Of a stretch of 64,000 bases of DNA, positions 10,140-19,127 are shown piece after piece. The stretch is taken from NCBI RefSeq assembly GCF_016889705.1, contig NZ_CP069526.1:7327001-7391000 (forward strand), written 5' to 3'. Position numbers and translations under genes: made by a program. The notes beneath the pieces are model-generated. The model made no database searches, had not been told where the DNA came from, and saw nothing but the letters and a program-made list of their open reading frames with translations. The stretch comes from Amycolatopsis sp. FDAARGOS 1241 (GTDB taxonomy: Bacteria; Actinomycetota; Actinomycetes; Mycobacteriales; Pseudonocardiaceae). How positions within the stretch are numbered: position 1 is the first letter of the stretch; every line of letters begins with the position of its first letter.

Positions 10140-10918
10140 ACCTGAACCCCGAGGAAGAACTTCAGGTAGCGCTCATCGACCTGGTGCAGGTCGAGCACCA
10201 CGAAGAAGTCGGCGACGCCGAAGTCCGCGTCGAGCGCGGGCGGGCCGCACACCGTCGCGCCCAGCCGCACGTAGCCCTTGATCAGCGGCGGCAGCATCGC
10301 CCGGTCGGGCCGCGCGATCCCGTCGGTCTCCCACGGGTGCAGGGGCGCGACGCGGCGCGTCTCGTCCGAGTAGTGCTTGGCGCGCAACACATCCCACACG
10401 CCGGCGGCGTAGCTGCCGCCATCGCTCAGCGGCACGGACGCGCAGCCCGCGAGGTAGCGGTGGCCCGACAGCAGCATGTACCGCGCGATCCCCGCCCACA
10501 TCAGGCTCATCACGGCGCCGCTGCGGTGGTCCGGGTGCACGCACGAGCGGCCGGTCTCCACGAGCGAGCCACGCAGGCCGGAAAGCGCGCTCAGGTCGAA
10601 CTCGCTGTCGGAGTAGAGGCTGCCCGCCAGCGTCGCACGGTCCGGCGGCAGCATCCGGTAGCAGCCGACGATGTCGCCGGTCTTGTCGTCGCGCACCACG
10701 AGGTGGTCGCAGAACTCGTCGAAGTAGTCGACGTCTAGTCCCGGTTTTCGGGAATTGAGCTGCGCGCCCATCTCCTCGGCGAAAACGCGGTGCCGCAGCT
10801 TCTGCGCGGCGAGCACCTCTTCGTTGTCGTGGGCCACGAGCAGGGAGTACCGCGGCGCATCGGCCGGAAGCTGGACACCCGCCTGATCAGTGCTGACGAG
10901 GAGCTGTGACGACGTCAT
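10136..10918 (-). CDS. GNAT/OlsB-type acyltransferase
   Basis: 260 residues from ATG at 10918; a GTG two codons upstream at 10924 is possible. The sequence ([19 protein letters not shown]..., DFFVVLDL) belongs to the autoinducer-synthase-like/OlsB acyl-ACP N-acyltransferase clan, in which OlsB makes lyso-ornithine lipid. The downstream PlsC-like gene overlaps it by 4 nt, as OlsA follows OlsB. Ornithine-lipid synthesis is therefore a reasonable but untested idea; the mycobacterial homologue (Rv3027c type) has no firm function. Confidence 0.7.
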   Translation of the reverse strand: MTSSQLLVSTDQAGVQLPADAPRYSLLVAHDNEEVLAAQKLRHRVFAEEMGAQLNSRKPGLDVDYFDEFCDHLVVRDDKTGDIVGCYRMLPPDRATLAGSLYSDSEFDLSALSGLRGSLVETGRSCVHPDHRSGAVMSLMWAGIARYMLLSGHRYLAGCASVPLSDGGSYAAGVWDVLRAKHYSDETRRVAPLHPWETDGIARPDRAMLPPLIKGYVRLGATVCGPPALDADFGVADFFVVLDLHQVDERYLKFFLGVQV

Positions 10919-11022
10919 GAACACTGTGTACCTGCCGCCGGGAAACCGCAGAGAGTGCCAATCGATGACCGATTAGTGCACGTTCAGTTAATTGCGGGTT
11001 CTCAGGCTCTTCTCAGGAAACA

Positions 11023-11059
11023 CCGATGGCCGCTGAGCGGGACACCCAGCGGCCATCGG
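11023..11059 (-). terminator. terminator after etfA
   Basis: A 13-bp perfect stem (CGATGGCCGCTG core at 11024-11035, complement 11047-11058, plus one outer pair) with an 11-nt loop starts 12 bp past the etfA stop. On the minus strand it is followed by TGTTTCC. Confidence 0.7.
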
Positions 11060-11070
11060 AGGGGAGCAGG

Positions 11071-12030
11071 TCAGCCCTTGCGCTTCTCGACCGCTTCGGT
11101 CAGCTGCGGCGCGACGTTGAACAGGTCGCCCACGATCCCGAAGTCGGCGATCTCGAAGATCGGCGCCTCGGCGTCCTTGTTCACGGCGATGATGGTCTTC
11201 GACGTCTGCATCCCGGCGCGGTGCTGGATCGCACCGGAAATGCCCAGCGCGATGTACAGCTGCGGCGACACGGTCTTGCCGGTCTGGCCCACCTGGAACT
11301 GCGCCGGGTAGTAGCCGGAGTCGACCGCCGCGCGCGACGCGCCGACAGCCGCGCCGAGCGCGTCGGCCAGCTTCTCGACGACGTCGAACTTCTCGGCCGA
11401 GCCGACACCGCGGCCACCGGAGACGACGATCGACGCCTCGGTGAGCTCGGGCCGGTCGCCGCCGACGATCGGCTCGATGCCGGTGATCTTCGCCGACTTC
11501 GCCGCGTCCTGGGCCGGGATCTCCACGGTCTCCTCGACAGCCGCGCCGTCGGCGGCTTCGGCCTCGACCGCACCCGGGCGGACCGAGACCACCGGAACAC
11601 CCTTGGCGGCCTTGGACTTCACGGAGAACGCGCCACCGAAGACGGACTGGTCCACCGAGCCGTCGGCGTTCACGCCCACCGCGTCGTAGAGCAGGCCGGA
11701 GCCGAGGCGGACGGCCACGCGCGCGGCCACCTCCTTGCCCTCGGCGCTCGCGGCGACGAGCACGGCCGCCGGCGACGCCTGCTCGGCGAGCTTCGCCAGC
11801 ACGTCGACCTTCGGGGTCACGAGGTAGCCCGCGGCGTCGTCACCCTCGGCGACGTAGATCTTCGCGGCACCGTGACCGGCCAGCGCTTCCTTCGCCTTGG
11901 CCGCGGTGCCCGTGGGCCCCACGACCACGGCGGAGGGCTCACCGAGCGCACGGGCGGCGGTCAGCAGCTCGAGCGTGACCTTCTTGACATCACCGTCGAC
12001 GTGGTCGACGAGGACGAGTACTTCAGCCAT
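11071..12030 (-). CDS. etfA: electron transfer flavoprotein alpha subunit
   Basis: 319 residues from [15 protein letters not shown]. The FAD-binding signature [13 protein letters not shown]...[25 protein letters not shown] is complete. With EtfB it carries electrons from acyl-CoA dehydrogenases towards the quinone pool. Longer upstream frames are spurious because the ATG at 12030 matches the family start. It lies 28 nt after etfB in the same operon. Confidence 0.95.
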   Translation of the reverse strand: MAEVLVLVDHVDGDVKKVTLELLTAARALGEPSAVVVGPTGTAAKAKEALAGHGAAKIYVAEGDDAAGYLVTPKVDVLAKLAEQASPAAVLVAASAEGKEVAARVAVRLGSGLLYDAVGVNADGSVDQSVFGGAFSVKSKAAKGVPVVSVRPGAVEAEAADGAAVEETVEIPAQDAAKSAKITGIEPIVGGDRPELTEASIVVSGGRGVGSAEKFDVVEKLADALGAAVGASRAAVDSGYYPAQFQVGQTGKTVSPQLYIALGISGAIQHRAGMQTSKTIIAVNKDAEAPIFEIADFGIVGDLFNVAPQLTEAVEKRKG

Positions 12031-12058
12031 TTTCCGGAATCCTCCTCGAAACCGTGTC

Positions 12059-12844
12059 TCAGATGAGCTTCTGCGCGACCAGGTACTCGGCGACCTTCGT
12101 GCCGCCGTCGCCCTCGTCCTCGACCTTCTCGCCCGCCGTACGCGGCGGCTTCGGGGAGGACTCGAGCACGGTGGACCACGCGTTGGCGAGGCCGACCTCA
12201 CCCGCGTCGACACCGAGGTCGGCGATGGTCAGCTTCTCGACCGGCTTCTTCTTGGCCGCCATGATGCCCTTGAACGACGGGTAGCGCGGCTCGTTGATCT
12301 TCTCGCCGACGCTCACGAGCGCGGGCAGGTTCGCCTCGAGGTGCGTGATTCCGTCCTCGGTCTCGCGGTCGGCCTTCACCGAGGTGCCCTCGACGCTCAG
12401 CTGGCGCACGTAGGTCAGCTGTGGCAAGCCCAGCAGCTCGGCGAGGATCGCCGGCACGGCACCGCCGCGGCCGTCGGACGCCTCGTTGCCCGCGATGATC
12501 AGGTCATAGCCCTCGACCTTGCCGATCGCGGCGGCCAGCACCTTCGCGGTGGCGATGGCGTCGGAGCCGTGCAGCGCCTCGTCGGAGACGTGGATGGCCT
12601 TGTCCGCACCCATCGACAGGGCCTTGCGGATGGCGTCGGTGGCGCGGTCGGGGCCCACGGAGATCACGGTGACCTCGCCCTCGCCGGCCTCCTTGATCTT
12701 CAGCGCTTCCTCGACGGCCTTCTCGTTGATCTCGTCGAGCACGGCGTCGGCGGATTCGCGGTCAAGGGTGTTGTCGGCACCGGTGAGCTTCCGCTCCGAG
12801 TAGGTGTCCGGTACCTGCTTGACCAGGACAACGATGTTCGTCAT
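12059..12844 (-). CDS. etfB: electron transfer flavoprotein beta subunit
   Basis: 261 residues. Starts MTNIVVLVKQVPDTYSERKL and contains the AMP-binding region (DLIIAGNEASDGRGGAVPAILAELLGLPQLTYV). It forms the heterodimer with EtfA. The 244-bp gap upstream, shared with the divergent degV gene, must hold the operon promoter. Confidence 0.95.
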   Translation of the reverse strand: MTNIVVLVKQVPDTYSERKLTGADNTLDRESADAVLDEINEKAVEEALKIKEAGEGEVTVISVGPDRATDAIRKALSMGADKAIHVSDEALHGSDAIATAKVLAAAIGKVEGYDLIIAGNEASDGRGGAVPAILAELLGLPQLTYVRQLSVEGTSVKADRETEDGITHLEANLPALVSVGEKINEPRYPSFKGIMAAKKKPVEKLTIADLGVDAGEVGLANAWSTVLESSPKPPRTAGEKVEDEGDGGTKVAEYLVAQKLI

Positions 12845-13088
12845 GGGTCTTCTTCGACCTCCCGGTTGGGGCCGGTCTCTCGGCCGCGGGACAGTGCTCT
12901 ACTGGCCGGTAGATTAGGGCCAATCCCGCGGCGGGACCCGCCGAGGTGACGGCATTCACCTGGATGAGCAATCTTCTGGGACCATCGTCCCGGTAGTCGA
13001 CCGGTTAACCCTTCCAGCACACCGCTCGCCCGATCGGACCAACGGTGGGCTACTGGCAGTAGGCCGACAAGCGTTAACCTCCCGCACC

Positions 13089-13928
13089 ATGCCCGCGCAC
13101 ATCGCCGTAGTCACGGACTCGACCTCGTGCCTGCCCGACAAAATCGCCGCCCGCTGGGGCATCGACGTCGTGCAGGTCCAGCTGCACGTCGGGAACCTCA
13201 TGGACGACGAACACCGCTTCGACCGCGCCGACCTCATCGCTGCCATGAAGTCAGGACAGAACGTCTCGACCTCGCCACCCGATCCGGGCGCGTTCTTCTG
13301 GACGTACCAGGACGCCGCCGCGCGCGGCGCCGCCGCGATCGTCAGCCTCCACATCTCGGGGCGGCTGTCGGAGACCGTCCAGGCCGCGCGCGAAGCGGCG
13401 CAGCAGGTCCGGATCCCCGTGCACATCATCGACAGCGGAACGGCCAGCATGAGCCTCGGCTACGCTGCCGTGTCCGCCGCGCGCGTCGCCGCCGCCGGCG
13501 GCCAGCTCGTGCGCGTGCTCGAAGCCGCCGAACGCCGCGTCCGGTCCGCGACCGAGCTGATCTACGTGGACACGCTCGAGTACCTGCGGCGCACCGGCCG
13601 CGTCGGCGCCGCCCAGTCGCTGGTGGGCACGGCGTTCTCGATCAAGCCGCTGCTCACCGTCCGCAACGGAGAGGTGTCGCCGCTGGCCCGCGTTCCCGGC
13701 ACGAAGCGCGCGATGAACCGCCTGGTCGACCTCGCCGTGAAGGCGGCGGGCGACCAGCGCGTGGACATCGCGGTGACCCGCTTCGGCTCCGACGAGACCG
13801 AAGTCGTCCGGCGGCTCAAAGAGCGCATCCCCGGCATCACGGAGGTCGTGGCCGGGGACGCGAGCACGGTCATCGGCGCGCACGTCGGGCCGGGCGCGCT
13901 GAGCATCACGGTGTCACCGACGAACTGA
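13089..13928 (+). CDS. DegV family fatty-acid-binding protein
   Basis: 279 residues. The EDD/DegV signature VVTDSTSCLP at the N-terminus, the VSTSPPDPGAF loop and the region VSLHISGRLSETVQAA are present. DegV proteins bind fatty acids; in Firmicutes (FakB) they present them to a kinase. No fakA-type kinase gene is seen nearby. Its 3' end overlaps the convergent membrane-protein gene by 23 nt. Confidence 0.88.
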   Translation: MPAHIAVVTDSTSCLPDKIAARWGIDVVQVQLHVGNLMDDEHRFDRADLIAAMKSGQNVSTSPPDPGAFFWTYQDAAARGAAAIVSLHISGRLSETVQAAREAAQQVRIPVHIIDSGTASMSLGYAAVSAARVAAAGGQLVRVLEAAERRVRSATELIYVDTLEYLRRTGRVGAAQSLVGTAFSIKPLLTVRNGEVSPLARVPGTKRAMNRLVDLAVKAAGDQRVDIAVTRFGSDETEVVRRLKERIPGITEVVAGDASTVIGAHVGPGALSITVSPTN

Positions 13929-14331
13929 CCCTCCGCCCGGGCACGAACAGCAGCACGAGCGGGACCAGCACGGTCAGCGCCAGCGAGCCGAGGATCAGCA
14001 CCCGGTCGAGCGGCGCGTAGTGCCCGGCGTGCGCGAGGTGGTACACGAAGTGCGGCGCGGTGAACAGCAGCGTCGCGATGCACGCGAGCCGGGCGACGGC
14101 TGTGGTGCCGATCACGACGGCGCCGATCAGCGTCGCCGCGAGCGCCAGGCTCAGCGCGCCGTAGTCGCGGATGAGGTGTTCGTCGAAGGCGCTGTCCATG
14201 CTGACCCAGCCGTGGCGGAAGCCGGGAAAGTCCTGGTAGAAGCCCATGGGCGACAGGGTTGGCCACAGCCCCGACACCGCGGTGAGGAGACCGAGCAGGG
14301 CGAGCAGTACACGGGTCACAGTCCGTTGCAT
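13906..14331 (-). CDS. small four-helix membrane protein, unknown function
   Basis: 141 residues from ATG 14331 (MQRTVTRVLL). Hydrophobic stretches near residues 5-25, 50-70, 72-92 and 105-128 predict four membrane helices. I do not recognise the family with certainty. The upstream in-frame extension to 14367 would overlap the divergent methyltransferase start and is less likely. The last 23 nt overlap degV on the other strand. Confidence 0.55.
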   Translation of the reverse strand: MQRTVTRVLLALLGLLTAVSGLWPTLSPMGFYQDFPGFRHGWVSMDSAFDEHLIRDYGALSLALAATLIGAVVIGTTAVARLACIATLLFTAPHFVYHLAHAGHYAPLDRVLILGSLALTVLVPLVLLFVPGRRVSSSVTP

Positions 14332-14384
14332 GCGCTTTGAACGAGCCGGCGAACGTGAATGTGACACGCGCTAGGGTCGCGCAG

Positions 14385-15158
14385 GTGACCCACGCAGCCA
14401 CCCGAGCCGAGGCACTGCACCTCACAGGCGAACGGACCGTCCCGGGCATCCCCGAGGAGAACTACTGGTTCCGCCGCCACGAGGCCGCCTACCTCGCCCT
14501 GCTCCCCCACTGCGCCGGCGCGACGGTGCTGGAGGCCGGCTGCGGTGAGGGCTACGGCGCGGGGCTGATCGCGACGAAGGCGAAGCGCGTGCTGGCCCTG
14601 GACCACGACGTGCCGACCACGGAGCACGTGCGGCGCCGCTACCCGGACGTCGCGGTGGCGCGGGCGAACCTGGTGCACCTGCCGCTGGCCGCCGGGTCCG
14701 TCGACGTGGTCGCGAACTTCCAGGTCATCGAGCACCTGTGGGACCAGGCCGGGTTCCTCGCCGAATGCTTCCGCGTGCTGCGCCCGGGCGGGAAGCTGCT
14801 GGTCACCACACCCAACCGGCTCACCTTCACGCCGGACTCCGACACGCCGCTGAACCCGTTCCACACCCGTGAGCTCGCACCGTCCGAACTGGACGGTCTG
14901 TTGCGCGCCGCCGGCTTCGCCGTCGAGACGCTGCACGGTCTGCACCACGCGGAGAGCCTGAGGGAACTCGAGCAGCGCCACGGCGGCTCGATCATCGACG
15001 CGCAGCTCGCCGTCGTCATGGGCTCACTGCCGGGCCAGGCCGTCTGGCCGGCGGACCTGCTTGCCGACGTCGCCGCGATCCGCGCCGGCGACTTTTCGAT
15101 CGGCGCCGACGACGTGAACGCAAGCCTCGACCTCCTCGTCGTGGCGGTGCGCCCGTGA
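14385..15158 (+). CDS. SAM-dependent methyltransferase, MGLP cluster (Rv3030 type)
   Basis: 257 residues. Rossmann motif I reads VLEAGCGEGYGAGLIA, motif II ALDHD, and FQVIEHLWDQ is the post-II region. In mycobacteria the same trio (methyltransferase, GH57, GT4) serves synthesis of methylglucose lipopolysaccharide and related alpha-glucans. GTG 14385 is chosen because TAGGGT (14372-14377) would place transcription at that codon, i.e. a leaderless message. TTG 14337 and GTG 14361 are alternatives. The stop overlaps the GH57 start by 4 nt. Confidence 0.85.
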   Translation: MTHAATRAEALHLTGERTVPGIPEENYWFRRHEAAYLALLPHCAGATVLEAGCGEGYGAGLIATKAKRVLALDHDVPTTEHVRRRYPDVAVARANLVHLPLAAGSVDVVANFQVIEHLWDQAGFLAECFRVLRPGGKLLVTTPNRLTFTPDSDTPLNPFHTRELAPSELDGLLRAAGFAVETLHGLHHAESLRELEQRHGGSIIDAQLAVVMGSLPGQAVWPADLLADVAAIRAGDFSIGADDVNASLDLLVVAVRP

Positions 15159-16690
15159 GCCCGGCGCCTGCCGAGGGGACCTTCTGCCTCGTTCTGCACA
15201 GCCACCTGCCCTGGCTGCCGCACCACGGCAGCTGGCCGGTGGGCGAGGAGTGGCTCTACCAGGCGTGGACGCACTCGTACCTGCCGCTCGTCGACTTGCT
15301 GCAGCGCTTCGCCGCCGAAGGCCGCCGTGACGTGCTGACGCTCGGCATGACCCCCGTGCTCGCGGCGCAGCTGGACGACCCGTACGCGATCAGTGCGTGC
15401 CACGACTGGCTCGGCCACTGGCAGCTGCGCGCGCGGCACGCGGCGACGCTGTGGGGCGGGGACCCGCTGCTGCGCGACCTGGCCGCGGCCGAGCACCAGG
15501 CAGCCGTACGCGCGACCGAAGTCCTGGAAACGCAGTGGCGCCACGGGTTCTCCCCGATGCTGCGGTCGCTTGTGGACAGTGACACCGTCGAACTGCTCGG
15601 TGGGCCGCTCGCCCACCCGTTCCAGCCGCTGCTCGACGAGCGTGTCCGCGCGTTCTTCCTGGGCGAAGGACTGGCCGACACCGCGCTGCGCCTCGGGACG
15701 CGACCGGCGGGCATCTGGGCGCCGGAGTGCGGGTACGAGCCGGGAATGGAGCACGGGTACGCCGCCGCGGGCGTCCGCCGGTTCCTGGTCGACGGGCCGT
15801 CGCTGCGCGGCGATACGTCCGCCGCGCACCCGGTCGGCAGCTCCGACGTCGTGTGCTTCGGCCGCGACCTCGAGGTGACTTACCGTGTGTGGTCACCGAA
15901 GGCCGGCTACCCCGGGCACGCCGCGTACCGCGACTTCCACACGTGGGCGCACGAAGTGGGCCTGAAATCCTCGCGCGTGACGGGCAAGCAGGTGCCCTCC
16001 CACGAAAAGGCGCCGTACGACCCGGGGCTGGCCGCGGACGTCCTCGGTGTGCACGTGAAGGACTTCGTCGACACGGTCGTCGCGCGACTGCGGTCGCTGC
16101 GGGAGCAGCACGGCCGGGAGTCGCTGGTGGTGGCGGCCTACGACACGGAGCTGTTCGGCCACTGGTGGCACGAGGGGCCGGCGTGGCTCGAGGGCGTACT
16201 GCGCGCGTTGCCCGAAGCGGGCGTGCGCGTGACGACGCTGCGCGGTGCGCTGGAAGCCGGCCACGTGGGCGAGCCGATCGACCTGCCCGCGTCTTCGTGG
16301 GGTTCGGGCAAGGACTGGCGCGTGTGGGACGGCGAACAGGTCGCCGACCTCGTGCAGGACAACGCCGCGCTGCAGAAGCGGTTGCTGGACCTCGTCGACG
16401 GCCACTTCGCGGAGCACGGGCGGACCGCTCGCGACCCGGTGGCCGACCAAGCCGTCGCCGAGGCGATGCTCGCCCTGTCGAGCGACTGGGCGTTCATGGT
16501 CACGAAGGACTCCGCCGCGGACTACGCGCGCCGGCGCGCCCGCGTGCACACCGAGCGCTTCGACGCGCTCGCCGGGCTCTTGCGCTCCGGCGACCGCGCG
16601 CGGGCGCTCGACGTGGCGGCGCAGTTCCGCCGCGCCGATGGACCGTTCGGGCAGCTGGACGCGCGCCGGCTGCTCGGACTGAACGACTGA
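15155..16690 (+). CDS. GH57 1,4-alpha-glucan branching enzyme (Rv3031 type)
   Basis: 511 residues. The N-terminal VLHSHLPWLPHHGSWPVGEEW is the GH57 region I motif. The nucleophile glutamate lies in WAPECGYEPG (about residue 190) and the acid aspartate in AYDTELFGHWWHEG (about 330). A C-terminal helical domain follows. It forms alpha-1,6 branches in glucans and in mycobacteria acts in methylglucose-lipopolysaccharide assembly. GTG overlaps the methyltransferase stop (GTGA), so the two are translationally coupled. Confidence 0.92.
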   Translation: MSPAPAEGTFCLVLHSHLPWLPHHGSWPVGEEWLYQAWTHSYLPLVDLLQRFAAEGRRDVLTLGMTPVLAAQLDDPYAISACHDWLGHWQLRARHAATLWGGDPLLRDLAAAEHQAAVRATEVLETQWRHGFSPMLRSLVDSDTVELLGGPLAHPFQPLLDERVRAFFLGEGLADTALRLGTRPAGIWAPECGYEPGMEHGYAAAGVRRFLVDGPSLRGDTSAAHPVGSSDVVCFGRDLEVTYRVWSPKAGYPGHAAYRDFHTWAHEVGLKSSRVTGKQVPSHEKAPYDPGLAADVLGVHVKDFVDTVVARLRSLREQHGRESLVVAAYDTELFGHWWHEGPAWLEGVLRALPEAGVRVTTLRGALEAGHVGEPIDLPASSWGSGKDWRVWDGEQVADLVQDNAALQKRLLDLVDGHFAEHGRTARDPVADQAVAEAMLALSSDWAFMVTKDSAADYARRRARVHTERFDALAGLLRSGDRARALDVAAQFRRADGPFGQLDARRLLGLND

Positions 16691-16719
16691 AACCGCTGGA
16701 ACGAGGGGAACACCGAGGA

Positions 16720-17208
16720 ATGAGCATTCGCGACATCCCGCTGAAGACGCTCACGGGCGAGGACACCACCCTGGGCGCGCTCGGCGGCAAGGCGCTGCTG
16801 CTGGTCAACGTCGCGTCGAAGTGCGGCCTGACCCCGCAGTACACCGGGCTCGAGCGCCTGCAGGAACGCTTCGGCGACAAGGGGTTCTCCGTCGTCGGGT
16901 TCCCGTGCAACCAGTTCGCCGGCCAGGAACCGGGCACGGCGGAGGAGATCCGGACGTTCTGCTCCACCACCTACGGCGTCACCTTCCCGCTGATGGAGAA
17001 GATCGACGTGAACGGCGAGGGCCGGCACCTGCTGTACACCTCGCTCACCGAGACCACCGACGCCGACGGCGAAGCCGGTGACGTGCAGTGGAACTTCGAG
17101 AAGTTCCTGATCAACGCCGACGGCGAGGTCGTCGGCCGCTTCCGGCCCCGGACCGAGCCGGAGGACGACACCGTGGTCAAGGCGATCGAGGCCGTGCTGG
17201 CCGCTTGA
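16720..17208 (+). CDS. glutathione peroxidase family protein
   Basis: 162 residues. The peroxidatic cysteine is C35 in NVASKCGLTPQY. FPCNQFAGQEPG (Q69) and WNFEKFLI (W124, N125) complete the tetrad. It has cysteine rather than selenocysteine. Actinobacterial members probably use thioredoxin, because these organisms lack glutathione. CGAGG directly precedes the ATG. It lies 29 bp after the GH57 gene and may be read through from it, although it is unrelated to glucan metabolism. Confidence 0.93.
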   Translation: MSIRDIPLKTLTGEDTTLGALGGKALLLVNVASKCGLTPQYTGLERLQERFGDKGFSVVGFPCNQFAGQEPGTAEEIRTFCSTTYGVTFPLMEKIDVNGEGRHLLYTSLTETTDADGEAGDVQWNFEKFLINADGEVVGRFRPRTEPEDDTVVKAIEAVLAA

Positions 17209-17220
17209 TCCCAGCGTGAG

Positions 17221-17244
17221 GGGCGGGGTCGGGCGACCCCGCCC
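17221..17244. terminator. convergent terminator gpx / GH2
   Basis: A 10-bp GC-rich perfect stem (GGGCGGGGTC, loop GGGC, complement) fills the 40-bp gap between the stop codons of the peroxidase and the convergent glycosidase. Confidence 0.65.
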
Positions 17245-17248
17245 TTCA

Positions 17249-19048
17249 CTATGCCGGGTTTTCCGGTGGTTTCAGGGTTTCGACGGCCGGGAACGAGCCG
17301 CGCGCGATCACGGCCCGGTTGTGCTCCGCCGCGACGGCCTCGTCCAGCTTGGTCACCCGGCGGTCGTAGGTGAGCAGGCCGTTGACCTCGTTCTCGACGT
17401 CCGTGGTCTGGGTGTAGACCGCGCCCGAGAGCCCCAGCTCGTCGACGAGAGCCGCCAACCGCGTGCTGACTTCCGCGTAGCGGCGCGTGAGCTCTTCGGA
17501 GCCGGCGGTCATCTCGTACGCGTTGGGCGGGCCGGGCCAGCGGTGCTCGTCGAGCACGAGCCCCAGCCCGCCGTACTCGCCGTCGACCAGCGCGCGGTGG
17601 TCCTGCACCCGCGGCTCCCCCGGGCCGACGTAGGTGTGGTCGTCGTAGACGTCGCCGGCGCCGAGGTCCGGGCGGGAGAAGCAGCAGTTGATCCCGCTGT
17701 TGGCGACGACGAGCCGCGTCGGGTCCAGGTGCTTGACCAGCTCGGCGATCCGGGCCGTGTCGAACTCGCCCCAGCCCTCGTTGAAGGGCACCCACGCGAC
17801 GATCGACGGGACGTTGCGCAGCTGCCGCACCATCGTGCGCAGCTCCTCCTCGAACCGCTCCTTTCCTTCGGGCACGGGGTCGGGAGCCGGGCCTGGCGGG
17901 CCGTCGAAGGACACCACCAGCGAGGGCATGTCCTGCCACACCAGCAACCCCAGCCGGTCGGCCCAGTGGTACCAGCGCGCCGGTTCGACCTTCACGTGCT
18001 TGCGCACGAAGTTGAAACCGAACTCCTTCGTCTTCTCGAGGTCGAAGCGCAGCGCTTCGTCGGTCGGGGCCGTGTAGCCGCCGTCGGGCCAGTAGCCCTG
18101 GTCGAGCGGTCCGTGCAGGAAGGTGACCCGGCCGTTGAGCGCGATGCGCGGCCGGCCCCCGGCGTCGGGAACCACGCTCACCGTGCGCAGCCCGCCGTAG
18201 CTCGCGACTTCGTCGAGGAGGTCGCCGTGGCGGTCGAGCAGGCGGACGGTCAGGTCGTAGAGGTGTGGGTCGTCGGGCGTCCACCAGTGTGGTTCGGGGA
18301 CGTCGGCCCGCAACCGGGTGCCGGCGGCACCACGCACGCGCGCGAGCTCGGCCCCGCCCGCCGAAACCACCAGCTCGACCTCCACGCCGCCCGTGACCTG
18401 CGGGAACACGGTGAACCCGGCCAGGTCCGGCGTCAGTTCCAGTTCGGTGACGCGGTGTCCGGGCACCGGTTCGAGCCACACCGGCTGCCAGATCCCGGAC
18501 GTCGGCGTGTAGCAGATGCCGCCCGGCGCGTTGCGCTGCTTGCCGAGCGGGAACGGCGCGATGTCCGTGCGGTCCTCGGCGCGCACGGTCAGCTCCTGCG
18601 GCCCGGCCGCGCGCAGCACGTCGGTGATGTCCGCCGAAAACGCCGAGTAGCCGCCTTCGTGCGTGGCCACGAGCTGGTTGTTCACCCAGACCCGCGCCGT
18701 TTGGTCGACCGCGCCGAAGTGCAGCAGCACGCGCTGCCCCCGCCAGTCGCCGGGGACTTCGAACAGCCGCCGGTACCAGAGCACCTCGTCGCGCCGGCCG
18801 ATCCCGGACAGCGCCGACTCCGGCGCGAACGGGACCAGGATGCGCTCGCCGTAACCGACCGGCCGCGGCTCTTCGGGCGAAAAAGGCCACCCCGCGTAGT
18901 CCCACACGCCGTTGAGGTTCAGCCACCGCGGCCGCGTGAGCTGGGGTCTCGGGTACTCGGCGAGCACGTCTTCGGGGCCGACGCGGTCGGTCCACGGCGT
19001 CGGCAGGGTCACGTCCGCGCGCTGCCACTCGGGCTCGCTGGAAGTCAT
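17249..19048 (-). CDS. GH2 family glycoside hydrolase (beta-galactosidase/glucuronidase-like)
   Basis: 599 residues from ATG 19048. Domain order is jelly-roll sugar-binding (WLNLNGVWDYAGWPFSPEE, VWVNNQLVATHEGGYSAFSADIT), an Ig-like domain, then a TIM barrel with NFVRKHVKVEPARWYHWADRLGLLVWQDMPS and VAWVPFNEGWGEFDT (acid/base glutamate in NEGW). A GGAGGT sits unusually close to the ATG (1 nt). No signal peptide is seen, so it is probably cytoplasmic. It interrupts the mycobacterial order GH57-GT4. Substrate unknown. Confidence 0.88.
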   Translation of the reverse strand: MTSSEPEWQRADVTLPTPWTDRVGPEDVLAEYPRPQLTRPRWLNLNGVWDYAGWPFSPEEPRPVGYGERILVPFAPESALSGIGRRDEVLWYRRLFEVPGDWRGQRVLLHFGAVDQTARVWVNNQLVATHEGGYSAFSADITDVLRAAGPQELTVRAEDRTDIAPFPLGKQRNAPGGICYTPTSGIWQPVWLEPVPGHRVTELELTPDLAGFTVFPQVTGGVEVELVVSAGGAELARVRGAAGTRLRADVPEPHWWTPDDPHLYDLTVRLLDRHGDLLDEVASYGGLRTVSVVPDAGGRPRIALNGRVTFLHGPLDQGYWPDGGYTAPTDEALRFDLEKTKEFGFNFVRKHVKVEPARWYHWADRLGLLVWQDMPSLVVSFDGPPGPAPDPVPEGKERFEEELRTMVRQLRNVPSIVAWVPFNEGWGEFDTARIAELVKHLDPTRLVVANSGINCCFSRPDLGAGDVYDDHTYVGPGEPRVQDHRALVDGEYGGLGLVLDEHRWPGPPNAYEMTAGSEELTRRYAEVSTRLAALVDELGLSGAVYTQTTDVENEVNGLLTYDRRVTKLDEAVAAEHNRAVIARGSFPAVETLKPPENPA

Positions 19049-19127
19049 CACCTCCGATGGTGACAGAGATCCGGACGCGTGACAGCCGGGCGAACCGGCG
19101 ATATTGACTGGCGAGTAACCTCTGCCC